In this document: positions 46,174 to 58,733 of the stretch, in pieces
How positions within the stretch are numbered: position 1 is the stretch's first letter
Layout of the letters: the number at the start of each line of letters is the position of its first letter
NCBI RefSeq assembly: GCF_000208745.1
Contig: NC_030851.1
Span: 16,894,087 to 16,958,086, forward strand
Reading direction: 5' to 3'
Source: Theobroma cacao
Taxonomy: Eukaryota > Streptophyta > Magnoliopsida > Malvales > Malvaceae
Length of the DNA: 64,000 nt
The notes under the pieces: generated by a model
Databases searched by the model: none
Told to the model about the DNA's origin: nothing
What the model saw: only the letters and a program-made list of their open reading frames with translations
Made by a program: the position numbers and the translations under genes

Positions 46174-47676
46174 GGGGAGTCAGACAATTTCTCTTTTAAG
46201 ATTAAATTGCTCTCAACCTATTCTCTCTACATTTTCTCTCTATTGAAACTAACTCCTAAAACTGAAACCCTCACCATTTAACCATTCGAAACCTTATGTT
46301 GAAAATCTTCCAAACCAAATGGCTAAAACCTCTCAGAGCAAAGAGATTATTGAGAAGAAGAAAGGCAAACGGTAGATGGAAGAAAGTTTGGAAGCTGAAA
46401 TACTGAAGAAAAAGAAGATGACTGAGTCGAGGTTTGTAAGTAAAGAATTTGGAAAATCAAAGAAACATAAATTTGAAAAGAAGAAAGAAAAGAGCAAATT
46501 GCACAAGAAAGGTACTTTCTCATCTTCTAAATTCAGAAACAAAGTATATGAAGAAAGGTTTAGAAAAATAGAGAATGCACCCATCACCTGTGGAAAATAT
46601 ATTGATTAGGAAAGCTTTAGGGAAATGCCTAAAATTCTGACAAGTCTATTAGATTATTTTGAAAAGCTAAAATTGAAAGAATTCAGCACATTTAAAAACC
46701 AATAATACAGTGCTAGTTTAATTAAGGAATTTTATTTGAGTATTTTTGTTGACAAGGATGACTTGGAGGAACCAAATGATTATTCTGATGAGAGTCTGAA
46801 TGTGTTTTTGAATGGGAAGGAATTTACTATCACTGCTGCAGACTTAGGGGAACTTCTTAAGATAGAGTGTAATAAGGGAGAATTTGAATTCCCTGATAAG
46901 TATGACCCCTCATCCTTGTGGGAAGTGATCACAGGGAAGAAAGAGAAATATTCCTCCAAGAGCAATGCAGGGCTTATAACAAGTCCTCAAATAAGGATTC
47001 TGCATTACTTTGTTGCCGCTAATATTCATGGGAGGAGTGGGAGCTTAAGCTACATTAGCCTCCAAGATTTATGGCTAATGGAACATGCCTTTAGTAGTGT
47101 TGCACTTAATCTGGAAAAGTTCATGATTGAAAGAATGAAGGGTGCATGCGGACTGGAGAAGATCAACTTGCCTTATGGAAATATCATCACTTCTCTAGTG
47201 TAGAAGAAAGGGATTTGGAGTTCTAGATATGAGGCTGACAAGGTTAAAACAAGAGACCAAGCCATTTATTTAGGAAGCTTACCTAAAATGGGGTACAAAC
47301 TTGATGGAGAAATATACATTAAAACCCCCAAGGCTGGTCTAGGAAAGGAATCCTCCTTACCTGCTCAACCAAAGGTAGCACCATCTCAATTCTCAAATGA
47401 AGTGATCTTTAATCTGCTAATGAGAATTGATGGAAAACTCACAAACTAAGAAGCAAGAATGCAAAAAATTGAGAAAGTGACTGAACTGGAAAAAGTACTG
47501 AAAAAGAAAGGAAAAATGCCCTCAGAACCAACTGCTGCAAACAGCTCTGTAACTCTCAGCCTGGCACCAACAGGACAGGAAGCTAAAGACTCTGTTTTCT
47601 AGGCAAAAGGTCATGAACCTGAGGTGGAACAACCAAGAAAATCCCCCTCACCTAAGCCTCAGGACAAGGAAGAATC

Positions 47677-50600
47677 TATCATGACCCAAATCCCAAGCCA
47701 TGACCGGTGCATGGACTCAATGGACATAGCCCACTAAGCCCAAGCAAGCCTATCTATGTGACTCCATTCATCGATTTCATCATTCGTTCTTACAACCGTA
47801 TTTCGTATTTCTTATCAATGAGTATTTCAATACTTTTCTATCAAAACCATATATTCACATTTATATGATTCAAAATAATGCCATCCGTGCCATCTTGTAG
47901 TGGCAACATTAATCAACATAAACATCTATTGCTTAAGATATATATGTCTTAACAATTTACATCAGGGTACGTATGTTCCACGAAAATGACTCTAGACTTC
48001 TAGCGGAGAGACCATAGTGAAGGTGCAACTACTGAATGCCATTGATACCTACCAAAAGATGGACGAACATGGACACCTCATGTCAAGCCCAACCTTATAA
48101 AATACTTGCCATGTCATTCATGTGATTGACAATATGCTTGCATACTTTGAAAGCCCCGAAAAATCGTCAAAAGTCGGTAGTGTACCTAGTGGTGCAACTA
48201 AGTTGAATTAAGCCTCGAACTAGACTAAATAGAGATTTTAAGATGAAATTGAGAATTTTAAAACCCTAGAATGACTTAAAATGGTGATTCAGAGTTTGAG
48301 GACCAATTTGGAGTCAAATTGGAATTTTCATGATCTAGGGGTAAAATGGTCATTTTGCCACCCGAGGTTAAAAATTGGAATGTTGGAAGAAGTTTTTGAT
48401 CAAGATTGACTATTTAGAGCAGAATTTGAGTTTGAGAAGTGAAAATTTTTAATTCAGACATTTTTTTGAGCATAGGGGTAAAATAGTCATTTTGCTACCC
48501 CAAGGGTAAAATTGTAATTTTACACCACCCAACACTTATCCAGCACATGGATTTTACCCAATATTGTCATGGATAATTGAGGAAATTTAAGTGGTGGAGA
48601 GAGATTGCTTAATGGGTAAGTATCACACATGGACCAATGAAATGGTGACATGTGTCAAATTTATATCCATTTATTATTTGGCTTAAAAATCAGCATAAAA
48701 TCAGCCCATTTCTCTTCATATGGCCGGCCAAAGGAAGAACAAAGGAAGAACAAAGGAAGAAAAGAAAGAACAAGAACCCTAGAGTAAAAATTTAAGAGAA
48801 AATTTGTGGATTTCAAGTAATCATGCAATCAAAGGTAAAATTTCTTGATTTTGACTTGTGATCTACCTTTCCCATACATTTTTTTGCATTTTCCATGGTT
48901 GAATCACATGGTTTCATGATGGGTCCCTTGCTGGCCGGACATGGGGGGGAGGAGTTTTAATGCTTGATTTGGTTAGATTTTAAGATATTTTAGTGTTTTT
49001 AGTTAGTTAGTGATGTGTAGCATGAAAAACCAACAAAAAAAATTCATTTTCTCCCATCACCCATCATTGGCCAAATTCTCCATGTGGAATATTGATGATG
49101 ATTTTGATTTTATTTCAAGTGAATTGGTTAGGAAATGATGAATTATGGTGAGAAAATCGAGTATGAAAAATCATAGTGTTGATGCACTCACCATGGTTGA
49201 AATTTCCAAGAGAAAATGTGAAGATAATTTTGCTAAATTTTATGCTATTTGACTTGTGTTTGATGATTTGGAGAATTGGAAGAAAAATGAAATTTATTTG
49301 GAGTTGAATTAGACATATTGGCCAATTAATTGAGTGATAGATCGAATTAGGCCAATATCGTTTTATTTAGATACACAATTGAACTTGTATGGAACACCGT
49401 GTTTAGACGATAATCCGAACAATTTGCATTCCATTTCATGCATCCATATAGTTTTATAATGATTTAGCTTCAATGTGGTAAATTGCCTGATTGTGCATTA
49501 TGTCTAGGTGGTGGATCCTTCGATAAAGGCAAAGAAATTGTACCCGAGGATCGATAGTCAGAGTACTCTAAAAATTTGACTCTTGAAATAGTGAGTAACC
49601 TTATCATCATTTTAATTATCTAAAGTGGTCTTTTTATTCGATTTTTGTGAATTTTATGGAAAATGAGTTAAATGGTAAATCTTTGTGTTTTGTAACTAAA
49701 ATGTGATTTAATGAAATGATTTTATAACATTGTCTTGAAATTGAATGGTGGTTTGAAAATAGAGTAATTGGATACCGTTTTCATGTGTTGTAAATTCATG
49801 GTTTGAATCGAACGACTTATGACAATATTTGCATGAATGGCTAAATTGCTATTTGTGTTGAAATATATGAACTGTGTATTTAGCCTTGAAAGGCTAAATT
49901 GTAAAATAATTGCCATGTCATGCTATTGCAAAATTTATTGTATGGTAGGTTTAGCTTGCTGTAGTGGGCGGGTTTTGTGGACCAGCCTATTAGAGGGGCA
50001 CGAAATCTGGTTATATACATACCTCAGTCGGAGAGGTGCGTAGGGTATCTCCTGAGGTATGGTTAGAGTTCACGTCACACCGAACCACCTCGTGATGATT
50101 GACTCCGCTAACGCCAAGGAACGACTGTGTTTTTTTAAAAAATAAAAACATGATTTATGCGTACATAACTATTTAACAGCCTTGGCAAACTCGGTTAAAT
50201 GCCTTGGCCAAGGTATTCTCGAGAATGATTTTGGTAGGAGCTAAGCTTTTAAGATACTCATAAGCCATGTTGATTATTTAAATGAAATGAATATTTATGT
50301 TATGAAATACATATTGAGATGGAATATTTTAATCATCTCCATTTACTCGACTTTAGATATTTTGGATGATGTTTGTTTACTCACTGGGATTATATAATCT
50401 CACCACCCTCGTTTTCACCCATTTCAGGCTCAAAATAGGCTGTAGATAGCTGATTTCACCGAGGCTACCATTGGATTTGCATCCTCCAAATTGTAGGTTC
50501 ACAATCTTCATTACTTTTGGTTATTTAGGGGCCCAATGGTTATTGTAAATTAAATTAAATACTCTGACTTACTGTATTACAGTATGTATGAATTTATTTT

Positions 50601-53197
50601 GCTTTTACGCTGTAAAAATTATTTATGTATAACTCTAAAAATATTGTTTTATAAGAAAATAGAATATTTTATTAAATATTTCTTTTATTTTTTTATTATA
50701 TCCAAATAATCATAATTTTATTTTAAATGAAGGTTTTAGACGTTTAAACTTATTTTTGATTATGAATTATGTGTTTTGTACTCGCATACTACATTTTTAG
50801 CGGATTTCAAAATTTTCAGGGAAAGATGACCAAAATACCCTTGTGAGACAGAAATCATTTTTTTATTGTTTTAAGTTGGAAATAATTTAAAATCTTTAAG
50901 AACATGATATTTGGCAATAGTTACTCACAAGGGGAAATGAGAAACTGATATTAAAGCCTTGTGGGGTTCCAATTGGCATTCTGAGTAATGAATGTCTATC
51001 GGGATATCGCGGTGGTTGTCATGGGCTTGAGGGGAGTACCGGGTCGTGACACCTCAATCTAGGTCCCAACTGCCTCCTGATTTGAAAACATGAATTTGAA
51101 AAAAAATGAGTATAAACTCAGTGAGTGAACATAAGAAGGGAACAAGCAATCGATAAGGAGAACTTGGAAATCATGATGCATTTGTTTCAAAAACAATGCA
51201 ATTGATTTAATTTCTTACTAAAAACCCCTCATTTCAAACTTTGATTAATAACCTCATAGTGTTGCAAAAACCCATGATCAATCCATGAAGTTAAATGGGT
51301 GAAAAATATGTCAAAATCAAGCAAGGTAGCAAGCATGACAGCAAGTTTCTCGCTACAGTGAGAAATAGTCTCAGTTTGCATATATTTCGGTTTTTTAAGT
51401 ATATCTCCCACTAAATAAGTCCAATTGATATGATTTTTGGACCATTAGAAATCTAAGAGGTTGGGCTACAACTTTTGTGTTTACCAATTTGCCAAGTTCT
51501 AACTTAAATGTGGTCAAAATCTTTGTCGAAATGAAAGCACTGCACTAGAACCCAAGAGTTTTTTGCTACAACGAGAAGCTTTAGTAAATTTCTCGCTGCA
51601 GCAAGAATACATTCTCACTGCAGCGAGAACTAGGCCAGTGTGACCCCCGTCAACCTGAGAGTTTCTCACTGAAGCGAAAATGAATCTCGCTGCAATGAGA
51701 AACAATGCAATTTTGTTAAAAGGGGTCTTATTAAATCAAAAGTCATTTTCTTGTTGAATGAAAAGCAATTTGGGAGCAATTAACAATGCCAACATGCTAC
51801 ACAATCACAAATATTTCCATACCTTTCTATAACACACACACATATATATATATATATACATACATCATCATGCATACCATCTTGCCACACTCAGCTCAAT
51901 GCAATATCACCATCATGTGTGCACTCCCTACTCGCACACTTCAACATCATCACTCAGCATTATTCATCAATGCATAACATATATTCATATATATACATAC
52001 CAACATAATATAGGAGCACATGGATTCATCCTTTTACACATTTCACATTTTCACAACATCAAAACATTTTATCAAGGGCTTGTTCCCCGGCACACATTTT
52101 TAAAGGAAGGTTGGATAAAATCATTCAAATTTTTCGTCGAAATACATTTACATTTCCCAAAGAAATTTTGAAATGCAAGTTCACTCACCAGTCTTTATTG
52201 ATGTTTTGGTGGGCTCTAACTTCGATTAAGGTTCCAAATGGAGGTGTGGGGTTTCGTTGGAACCTATCTCACACAACAACATCACCATCAACCCAACTTG
52301 GCATTAATACTATTCCAAAGCTATTTTCTAAATTGAGTTCTACTAGTCATTCTTACTAGTTTCCAATTACCATTAAATGGCTATTATTTGCACTACTCTA
52401 TCCACACTAAAAATGATTAAACAATCTCAACAATAAAACACTCACAAATCAAATTACTAGACATTATCAACAACTAAAAATCAACTCTAATTCACTACTC
52501 ACCTTGGTAGCTTTGTAATTAAAATTCTTTCAAAAAAATTTCAAGCTATTATGAAGCTCCCTCTTTCTCTCTCTAAAACACCTAGCTAGTGATAGGAAGT
52601 ATGAAAGTAAGACTTTTCAAGGGTTTTAAAGTGAGAGAGTGAAAGAGCACAAAAGGTTCTATGAAAGGGTGCACAAAAGCATGAAAATTGGAGCTAGCTT
52701 GAGAGAAGTTATGGAGGTTTCAAAACAAGCTTCCATAGAGGATGAAAGCAACGTGAGATGGGAGGAAGAAAAAGAAGAAGCTGCTGGAACAAATGATATT
52801 TATAGCTAAAGCTTATCAAATCTCTTCTTAAATTACGAAAATGCCCTTAACAAGTTGGCTTGTCCTCCTCTAATCCTTGGTGTAATCTTTTTACTCTTTT
52901 GACACTGGGACAAGGTTCATAATAGTCTAGAAATGCTTAGGTTCATGAAAACTTAAAATTTTGACCCGAGATGAAAAATGTCCATTTTGCCCCTACCTTG
53001 GAAATCATTATTATTTCTATTTCCTTTGTCATTTTATCCTTATTTTCATCATTCATTTATGCCTTAGTCCTACTTAGGCCTTAATATTGTTTGAAAGCAT
53101 ACTTCTAGGGGCTCACTAAGGAAATGATGAAATTACCCCTAATCAGTGATATCGCGTCTATTTCTAGCTACGCGTCTATAAAGATCAAGGTCTCACA
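47677..53197 (-). mobile_element. A3: gypsy-type solo LTR, split by B1
   Basis: On the minus strand it starts TGTGAGACCT and ends GGGTCATGATA. The duplication GAATC at 47672-47676 and 53198-53202 is exact. Without B1 it is about 2.55 kb, like A1. A TATA box (TATAAATA, minus) lies at 52797-52804. CTGCAG palindromes lie at 51340-51710 and an AC/AT microsatellite near 51832-51862. No coding sequence. Confidence 0.88.
48081..51051 (+). mobile_element. B1: gypsy-type solo LTR (2.97 kb)
   Basis: It starts TGTCAAGCCC and ends GGGTCGTGACA, with an exact CCTCA duplication (48076-48080 and 51052-51056). It is a different LTR family from A in most of its length, sharing only the last bases. The 3' third matches the reverse complement of B2 (62736 onwards) and the 5' half matches B3. 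No coding sequence. Confidence 0.88.
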
Positions 53198-53685
53198 GAA
53201 TCAGCACAAGAAACTAAGGTGCTAGGGTCACTGGATGAAACTCCTCTACCTCAACTCGAGCCTCAAGAAAAGTAGTCTTCTCCCCCCAACTCAAAAGAAG
53301 TATCTATCATGGATATCTTCCATCAAATGGTTATAGAAGAGCAAGCTGGAAAAAAAGTTGCCAGAGTACAAGCAGGGAAGTCCACTACAGAGGGCAGTCA
53401 GGGAAAGGAAAAGAAAAAGTTGCTGAAGAATCATAAATAAAGTCCAAACCACCAAGCAAAGGTAAGAAAACAATGGCAACTAAAACGAAGTTCATCAAAA
53501 TGAGGAAATCATCCAAATTGGCTGAGAAGGGCAAGCCAGCAACAATATCCTCTCCTCAAAACCCTCTTGAGATTTCATCCCCTGAGCAATCCCCTAAAAA
53601 ATCCCCTCCAGAACCTTTTCCCGGGCCTCTAAATGTTTTCTATGGCACCGATGAATCCACTCCATCAGCCTCCTCAGAGGACTGA

Positions 53686-54472
53686 ATACCTCCCTCAAAT
53701 TGATGATGACAAAAAGGGGGAGAAATATAGCTAAGACCTTAGAAGAGAAATTATGAAAGGATTAGGGGAGATAGGAAGTAAAAACTATCTAGGGGTAGAT
53801 TGGGAACATTAACTGTTAAAACTATCTAGGGGTAGTTTAGGAACATTAATTGTTACTTTTTGGTTATCTGTTGTTTTTGCCCAGTTGACATTTGAACACT
53901 TGACTTTAACTTTGTTGTTTATGTTTTTGTAAGTAAAATGGGATGTTGATATGTTTATATTATTCAAATGTTGATAATTTAATATCTGATGCTGTCTTAC
54001 TATCTATGGTATTTTGACTGTTGCTATTAAAAAAAAAATATGGTGTTGTACTGATATTGGGATATTATGCTGATGATTGATTTCTGTCATGATATCATGA
54101 ATGGAAAATGTTTTTGGATATTTATGGATGCAAACTATACTACATCTAATGAATAATTAATGGCAAAGACAAAATTTGGAAACAATATATTATTGACAGA
54201 CACTACTGAAATATTGATGATAATCTGTCAACATTCATCTGCTGTAAATCACTTTATATTTCTACATATATATACTTTGAATGAAAAATGTCATTTTTTG
54301 TATAACATGAATAAAATTATTGCTGGGATGAATAAGCAAAATATGCACACACTAAGAGGGAGCACACACTTAGGGGGAGCAATCCTCATTTTGTGCAGAA
54401 CTGAAAAAAAAATAAAAGGACACTATGTAGATTAACCAGGGAATGTTTTGTCATCATCAAAAAGGGGGAGAT
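53686..54472 (+). promoter_or_regulatory. C2 3' non-coding region with multiple polypurine tracts
   Basis: AAAAAGGGGGAG occurs at 53711-53722 right after the accessory ORF, a shorter AGGGGGAG at 54372-54379, and the priming tract AAAAAGGGGGAG at 54459-54470 next to the 3' LTR. No gene is seen. Confidence 0.8.
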
Positions 54473-55432
54473 TGTTGGCTCCATTAGTTTTTGATGATAA
54501 TAAAACATTTCCATTTCATTTGTGTCTAATATTTCTAATTGAGTGTGCATGACAAAAATTGTATGCAAATATTTAATCAATCATTCAAATGCACATATCA
54601 AAAAGCATAGAAATAAGGAAGTCACAATTGATCAATAAGACAGAAGCCCCTTAGTCGATTAATGATGAGTCAGTCAGCTAAGATTTAAATCAAAAGTTGA
54701 CGAGCTGAAGAGTATTGAGAAACAAAACCAACTTAGTCGACCAAGGAATGAGTTAGTTGACTAAGTGCACACTGCCAGAACTGCTAGAAACTGGGATCAG
54801 AATACAGAGACGACTTAGTCGACTAAGATATCAGTTAGTCAACTAAGAGCATTCTACCATAAATTTTGAGTTGTGCACTAGAAGACAAATTAACGGTTAG
54901 AATTGCTAACAAACCGTTCTTAATGGTTAAAAACTGTCTAACTCACATCAGAGCTGATTTTCCAAGTATAAAAGAGGGTTCCAACGGATAGAAATGTATT
55001 GATGACTTCCAAGAACAAAAAGAGCTCAAAATAGCAAAAATTCTTTACAATACTCTCTGCACTTCACTCCAATCTTTGTATTTGAGATAGGCACTTCACT
55101 TGGTACCATTCAGATCAAGCTAGTGATCATAGGTACATTCTTATTTCTTTTCTTCTTGATTACTTAGAGTGAGCGAGTCACTCTAAGGGGTTTATTCAAG
55201 CTTGGGTTAGCTTGATTGAATGTATAGGTTCTAACTTAGCCTTGAAAAGTTAGCTGTTGGGTTTTGGTTGATCCCATGAGAAAAAACATTATTGTAGGTT
55301 GTGGTTGAGCCTTTGAAAAATCACTTTGGGTTTTGGTTGAGCCCGTGAAAAACCATTGTGAAAGGTTGTGGTTGAACCTTTGAAAAACCACTTTGGGTTT
55401 TATTTGCTCTCGGTAAAAATTATTGTGAAATG

Positions 55433-58338
55433 TGAGACCCTGTCAAGCTCAATTAAAAGATGATATTGTACCGAGTGGTACAACTAAGTTAAATCGAGCC
55501 TTGAACTAGTTCAAATAGAAATTCTAAGAGGAAATTGAAAATTTTAAACCCACAGAATGACTTAGAATAGTGATTCGGAGTTCAAGGTCCAGTTGGAGTC
55601 CATTAGGAAAATTGACCGATTAGGGACAAAAAGGTTATTTTACCATTTGATGATAAAATGGAGATTTCTAGCCAAGATTTGATCACATTTGACCAAGAAT
55701 AATTATATGAAATATAATTATGATTATTGGAGTATAAAATGATGTTTAGCAGTGAAAAATTATGATTCTCGGTATTTTTGAAGCATCAGGGCAAAATGGT
55801 AATTTTGCCACTAGAGGACTAAACGGGAATTTTTATAAAATGATTTTTGCCCCATTTGGTTAATATTGATCAATATTAGTGTTATTGGAGGTTGAAAAGT
55901 AGAAATAATAAGATTTCGGTACATTTCGGAGTATAGAGGCAAAATCGTAATTTTTTTACCCTGGGGGTAAATCGGTAAATTTTTCACCCCAGCACTTGTC
56001 AAGACCAAAGGATTTTAATTGTAGTAGGATTGGATAAATACCAGAATATTTGTGGTGGAAAATTAAGAAGAAAAATTCAAAAAGTTAAAAATTGGGCCAA
56101 TAAGCATGTGACACATGGCATGCTTGATTATTTTATTATTTTCTATAGAAATCAGCCCATTAAATCCCCAATTCTCTCACCATATTCAGCCTATACAACG
56201 ACCAACAAGAAAAAAGGAAGAACAAAGGGAAAAACAAGAAAACCTAGGTGAAAATTCAAAGAAAAAGTGAAGAAATCAAGGAAACAAGCTAGGTAAGTTA
56301 AAATTTTTTTAATTCTCCTTGATACCTAGCTTACCCATGCTTTTGTTCTTGATTTCCATGGTTGAATATTGAGTTATCATGGTGAATTCAATTCTGAAAA
56401 ATGGGTATAGAAGAGGAATTGTTGTTGGAATAATTTGATTTTAGACTATGTTAGTATTTAGGGATAGTTAAGCATGGTTATGAACAAAAACACAAAAGAA
56501 ATATTCAATTTCTCTAGGGTTCCTTGTTGGTCGAACCATGAGGGCTGAATATCAATGGGGGATTGTTTTTATTTCAAGGAAAATGGCTTGGAAAATGATG
56601 AATTAAGGTGAAACGGTTATGTAGAAAAAATTTCGTTGCTAGTGCACCAAATGATCAAATTTTTCTATAAGGAACTGTGAGGGTTCTAATGCTGAATTTG
56701 GCTTTATTTAAATGGTATGTGGTAAATTAAGGTATTAGAGGAGAAATGGATTAATTTGGAGGTTATTTGGACACAATCGCCAATTAATCGGGTGATTGGT
56801 CGAATTTAATCGATATCGCAATTAAGCGGTAATCGGATGTATTTTTGCATTTACATATCAAGGATTAGTAATTTAAATTAGTTTATATCAATTTAGGGAC
56901 AATATAGTAAATTCCTCGACTTTGTTATTTGACAAGATAGTGAGACGTTTGAAAAAGGTAAAGGAATTGCGCTTGAGGACTATTAGTCTGAGTGCACCCG
57001 AAATCTGAATTTTCGACACCTGTGAGTGAATTTGCATTTCAAAATTTATTTGGGAATTCTAATTAAGTTGAAATGAAATGCGTGAATGATTATATCTAAT
57101 TCCCATTTAAAAATGAATCTCGGGAACAAGCCTTTAGTGAAAATATTTCTGTGATGTTAAATATGATTGCGATGCATCTGTGTATATCTGTATGATGCCT
57201 ACATGTATTATTGAGAAATTGTGTGAAATTAAGTGTACTGAATCTGTGTACCCTTGTATTATGCTGATATGCATTATTAATAAATTATGGTGAAATTGAT
57301 GCAACCGTGCATGTGCGGAGTGGGAAGTGCAATGCCAGTTGAATGACAAAGGATGTGATAATTACGACCGTGCATGTGCGGAGTGGGAAGTGCAATGCCG
57401 GTTTAATGATAAAGGTTGTGGGGACGGCGATACGTAACGCCCATAATTTCCTAGAAATTCAGAGGTGTGCAAAGAGGGATACTGAGTGATACCCCTTACC
57501 GAGTACTCCGATAGTTATTTCTTTGTACCACCAAGAATAGTGAAGACTTGGCGGTGTATATAATTACTCATATCTTTGTGTATATATGTTTGATTGTGTG
57601 GTATGTGAAACCCTTGTTTGTGACGGTTTGTGATAAACCGTTAATTTTGCTATCTTGCTTGATAAAACAATTGGTGAATGAAATTGTACGTGATACATAT
57701 GCATATATGAATCGTACGAGTTGTGAAACCCTTATTGTGTGACGATTTGTAAATAACCGTCAGTTTTACTACTTTGCTAGAAGGATCGGTGTAAATTCAA
57801 GGATGTTTAATCCTTGAATGCGTAATAAATTTTTAGGTAAGGGAAAAAGGGTTTGGAATAAGAGTTAGATGAAAATGGCTTTATTTTCAACCGGTGCATC
57901 ATGATTGTCAAATTTCCTGGTTGAGATTGCTTGTTCCCTTATAATATTCACTCACTGAGTATTGTACTCATGTTTTATAAAAATTCATATTTTCAGATCA
58001 TGAGGAAGTCGATAATTAGGACGAGGTGTCCTTGTAGACCTGTGTCCATTTTTTGGTAGGTGTCTCGGCATTCGGTAGCTGTATATTTATCCGAGTCCCT
58101 CCGCTGGAAGTCGAGTATTATTTTGTTATGTACAGATGAACTTAATGTAAATTTTAAATGAGTAATGCCAGTACGAGTTGGCAATGTATATCACTATTTT
58201 GATTCAAAATTATGAAATATGACTTAGTGATAATAGATGGAATTATAAGTAAGATAAATAATAGGCTTGCTTGGGTTTAGTGGATTACGTCCATTGGACC
58301 CATGTGCCGGTCATGGCCCGAAAAATTGGGTCGTGACA
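55433..58338 (+). mobile_element. B3: mosaic gypsy-type solo LTR (2.9 kb)
   Basis: The 5' part (to about 57020) aligns with B1: ACTAAGTT-AAT..AGCC, GAATGACTTA, GCCAATTAATCG. The 3' part (from about 57120) aligns with A2: GAGGTGTCCTTGTAGAC, TAGGTGTCTCGGCATTC, CCGAGTCCCTCCGCT and the last 80 bp. It ends GGGTCGTGACA. The likely target duplication is AAATG/AAAGG (55428-55432, 58339-58343); the exact first base is uncertain by two. A 70-bp tandem repeat lies at 57303-57440. No coding sequence. Confidence 0.8.
57303..57440 (+). repeat. Two-copy 70-bp tandem repeat in B3
   Basis: CGTGCATGTGCGGAGTGGGA and the following AGTGCAATGCCGGTT occur twice, near 57305 and 57370, each followed by TGA(C/T)AAAGG-TGTG. 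Confidence 0.8.
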
Positions 58339-58733
58339 AAAGGTTTTAGCTAAGCTTAGTAAAACCCATTGTAAAGCTTAGTGAAAGCTTATGAATTTCA
58401 CCTTTTATAGTGGATTGATTTGGAAAATCCTTGGTTGAATAATTAAGGTAGTGGATGTAGGTCTTGGATTGAACCATTATAAATTTCTGCGCATTATCTA
58501 CTCTGTTTTTATTTTCATTGCTTTTCAAATTAGTTCCTTATCTTGCCAAGAGCCAAAAAGTGCTATTCACCCCCCTTCTAGCACATTTATTTGGGACCAA
58601 CAAGTTCTCTTACAAACAAGATTGCAATACTCGAACGAGGACTAGATCAAGGGTTGATTACACACCTTGACCTTTAACCCATGATTGATGGTCACCACTG
58701 GCAAAAATTTTGTGCCTCGCCAGCCATTGCAAG

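Larger units (their letters stand above)
46319..53685 (+). pseudogene. C2 accessory ORF (Sirevirus extra ORF), split by A3
   Basis: The parts 46319-47676 and 53203-53685 make about 613 codons without the insertion and one copy of GAATC. N-terminal lysine-rich region (MAKTSQSKEI, then KKKKM); globular domain at 46700-47320 (EFYLSIFVD, KYDPSSLWEVITGKK, ILHYFVAANIHGRSG, ISLQDLWLMEHAF); a short helical, coiled-coil-like region near 47400-47510; then proline/serine-rich and basic segments ending SASSED at 53685. In-frame stops occur near 46373, 46608, 47203, 47448 and 53274. The layout and last residues match the C1 copy. The globular domain resembles that in the Athila-like accessory ORF. Function unknown. 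Confidence 0.75.
40676..58602 (+). mobile_element. C2: Sirevirus-like Ty1/copia element, rearranged and nested
   Basis: Termini are TGTTGACTCC (40676) and GGGACCAACA (58602). The target duplication is AGTTT/AGTTC (40671-40675, 58603-58607). C2 sits inside the Athila-like accessory ORF. It keeps 174 bp of 5' LTR, then a LINE ORF1 fragment in place of the rest of the LTR, PBS, gag and protease; then pol, the accessory ORF (split by A3), several polypurine tracts and a 3' LTR (split by B3). It is the same family as C1. Not mobile in this state. Confidence 0.88.
54473..58602 (+). repeat. 3' LTR of C2, split by B3
   Basis: The parts 54473-55432 and 58339-58602 form an LTR of about 1.2 kb. TATA box TATAAAAG at 54967-54974; perfect TTAGTCGACTAA at 54815-54826, with several imperfect copies from 54650 to 54850. 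A short tandem repeat around GGTTGTGGTTGAGCC lies at 55300-55400. Confidence 0.88.

Noticed and set aside
46319..53685. Accessory ORF as a true envelope gene
   Set aside because: No signal peptide or transmembrane segment is visible; only its position is env-like.
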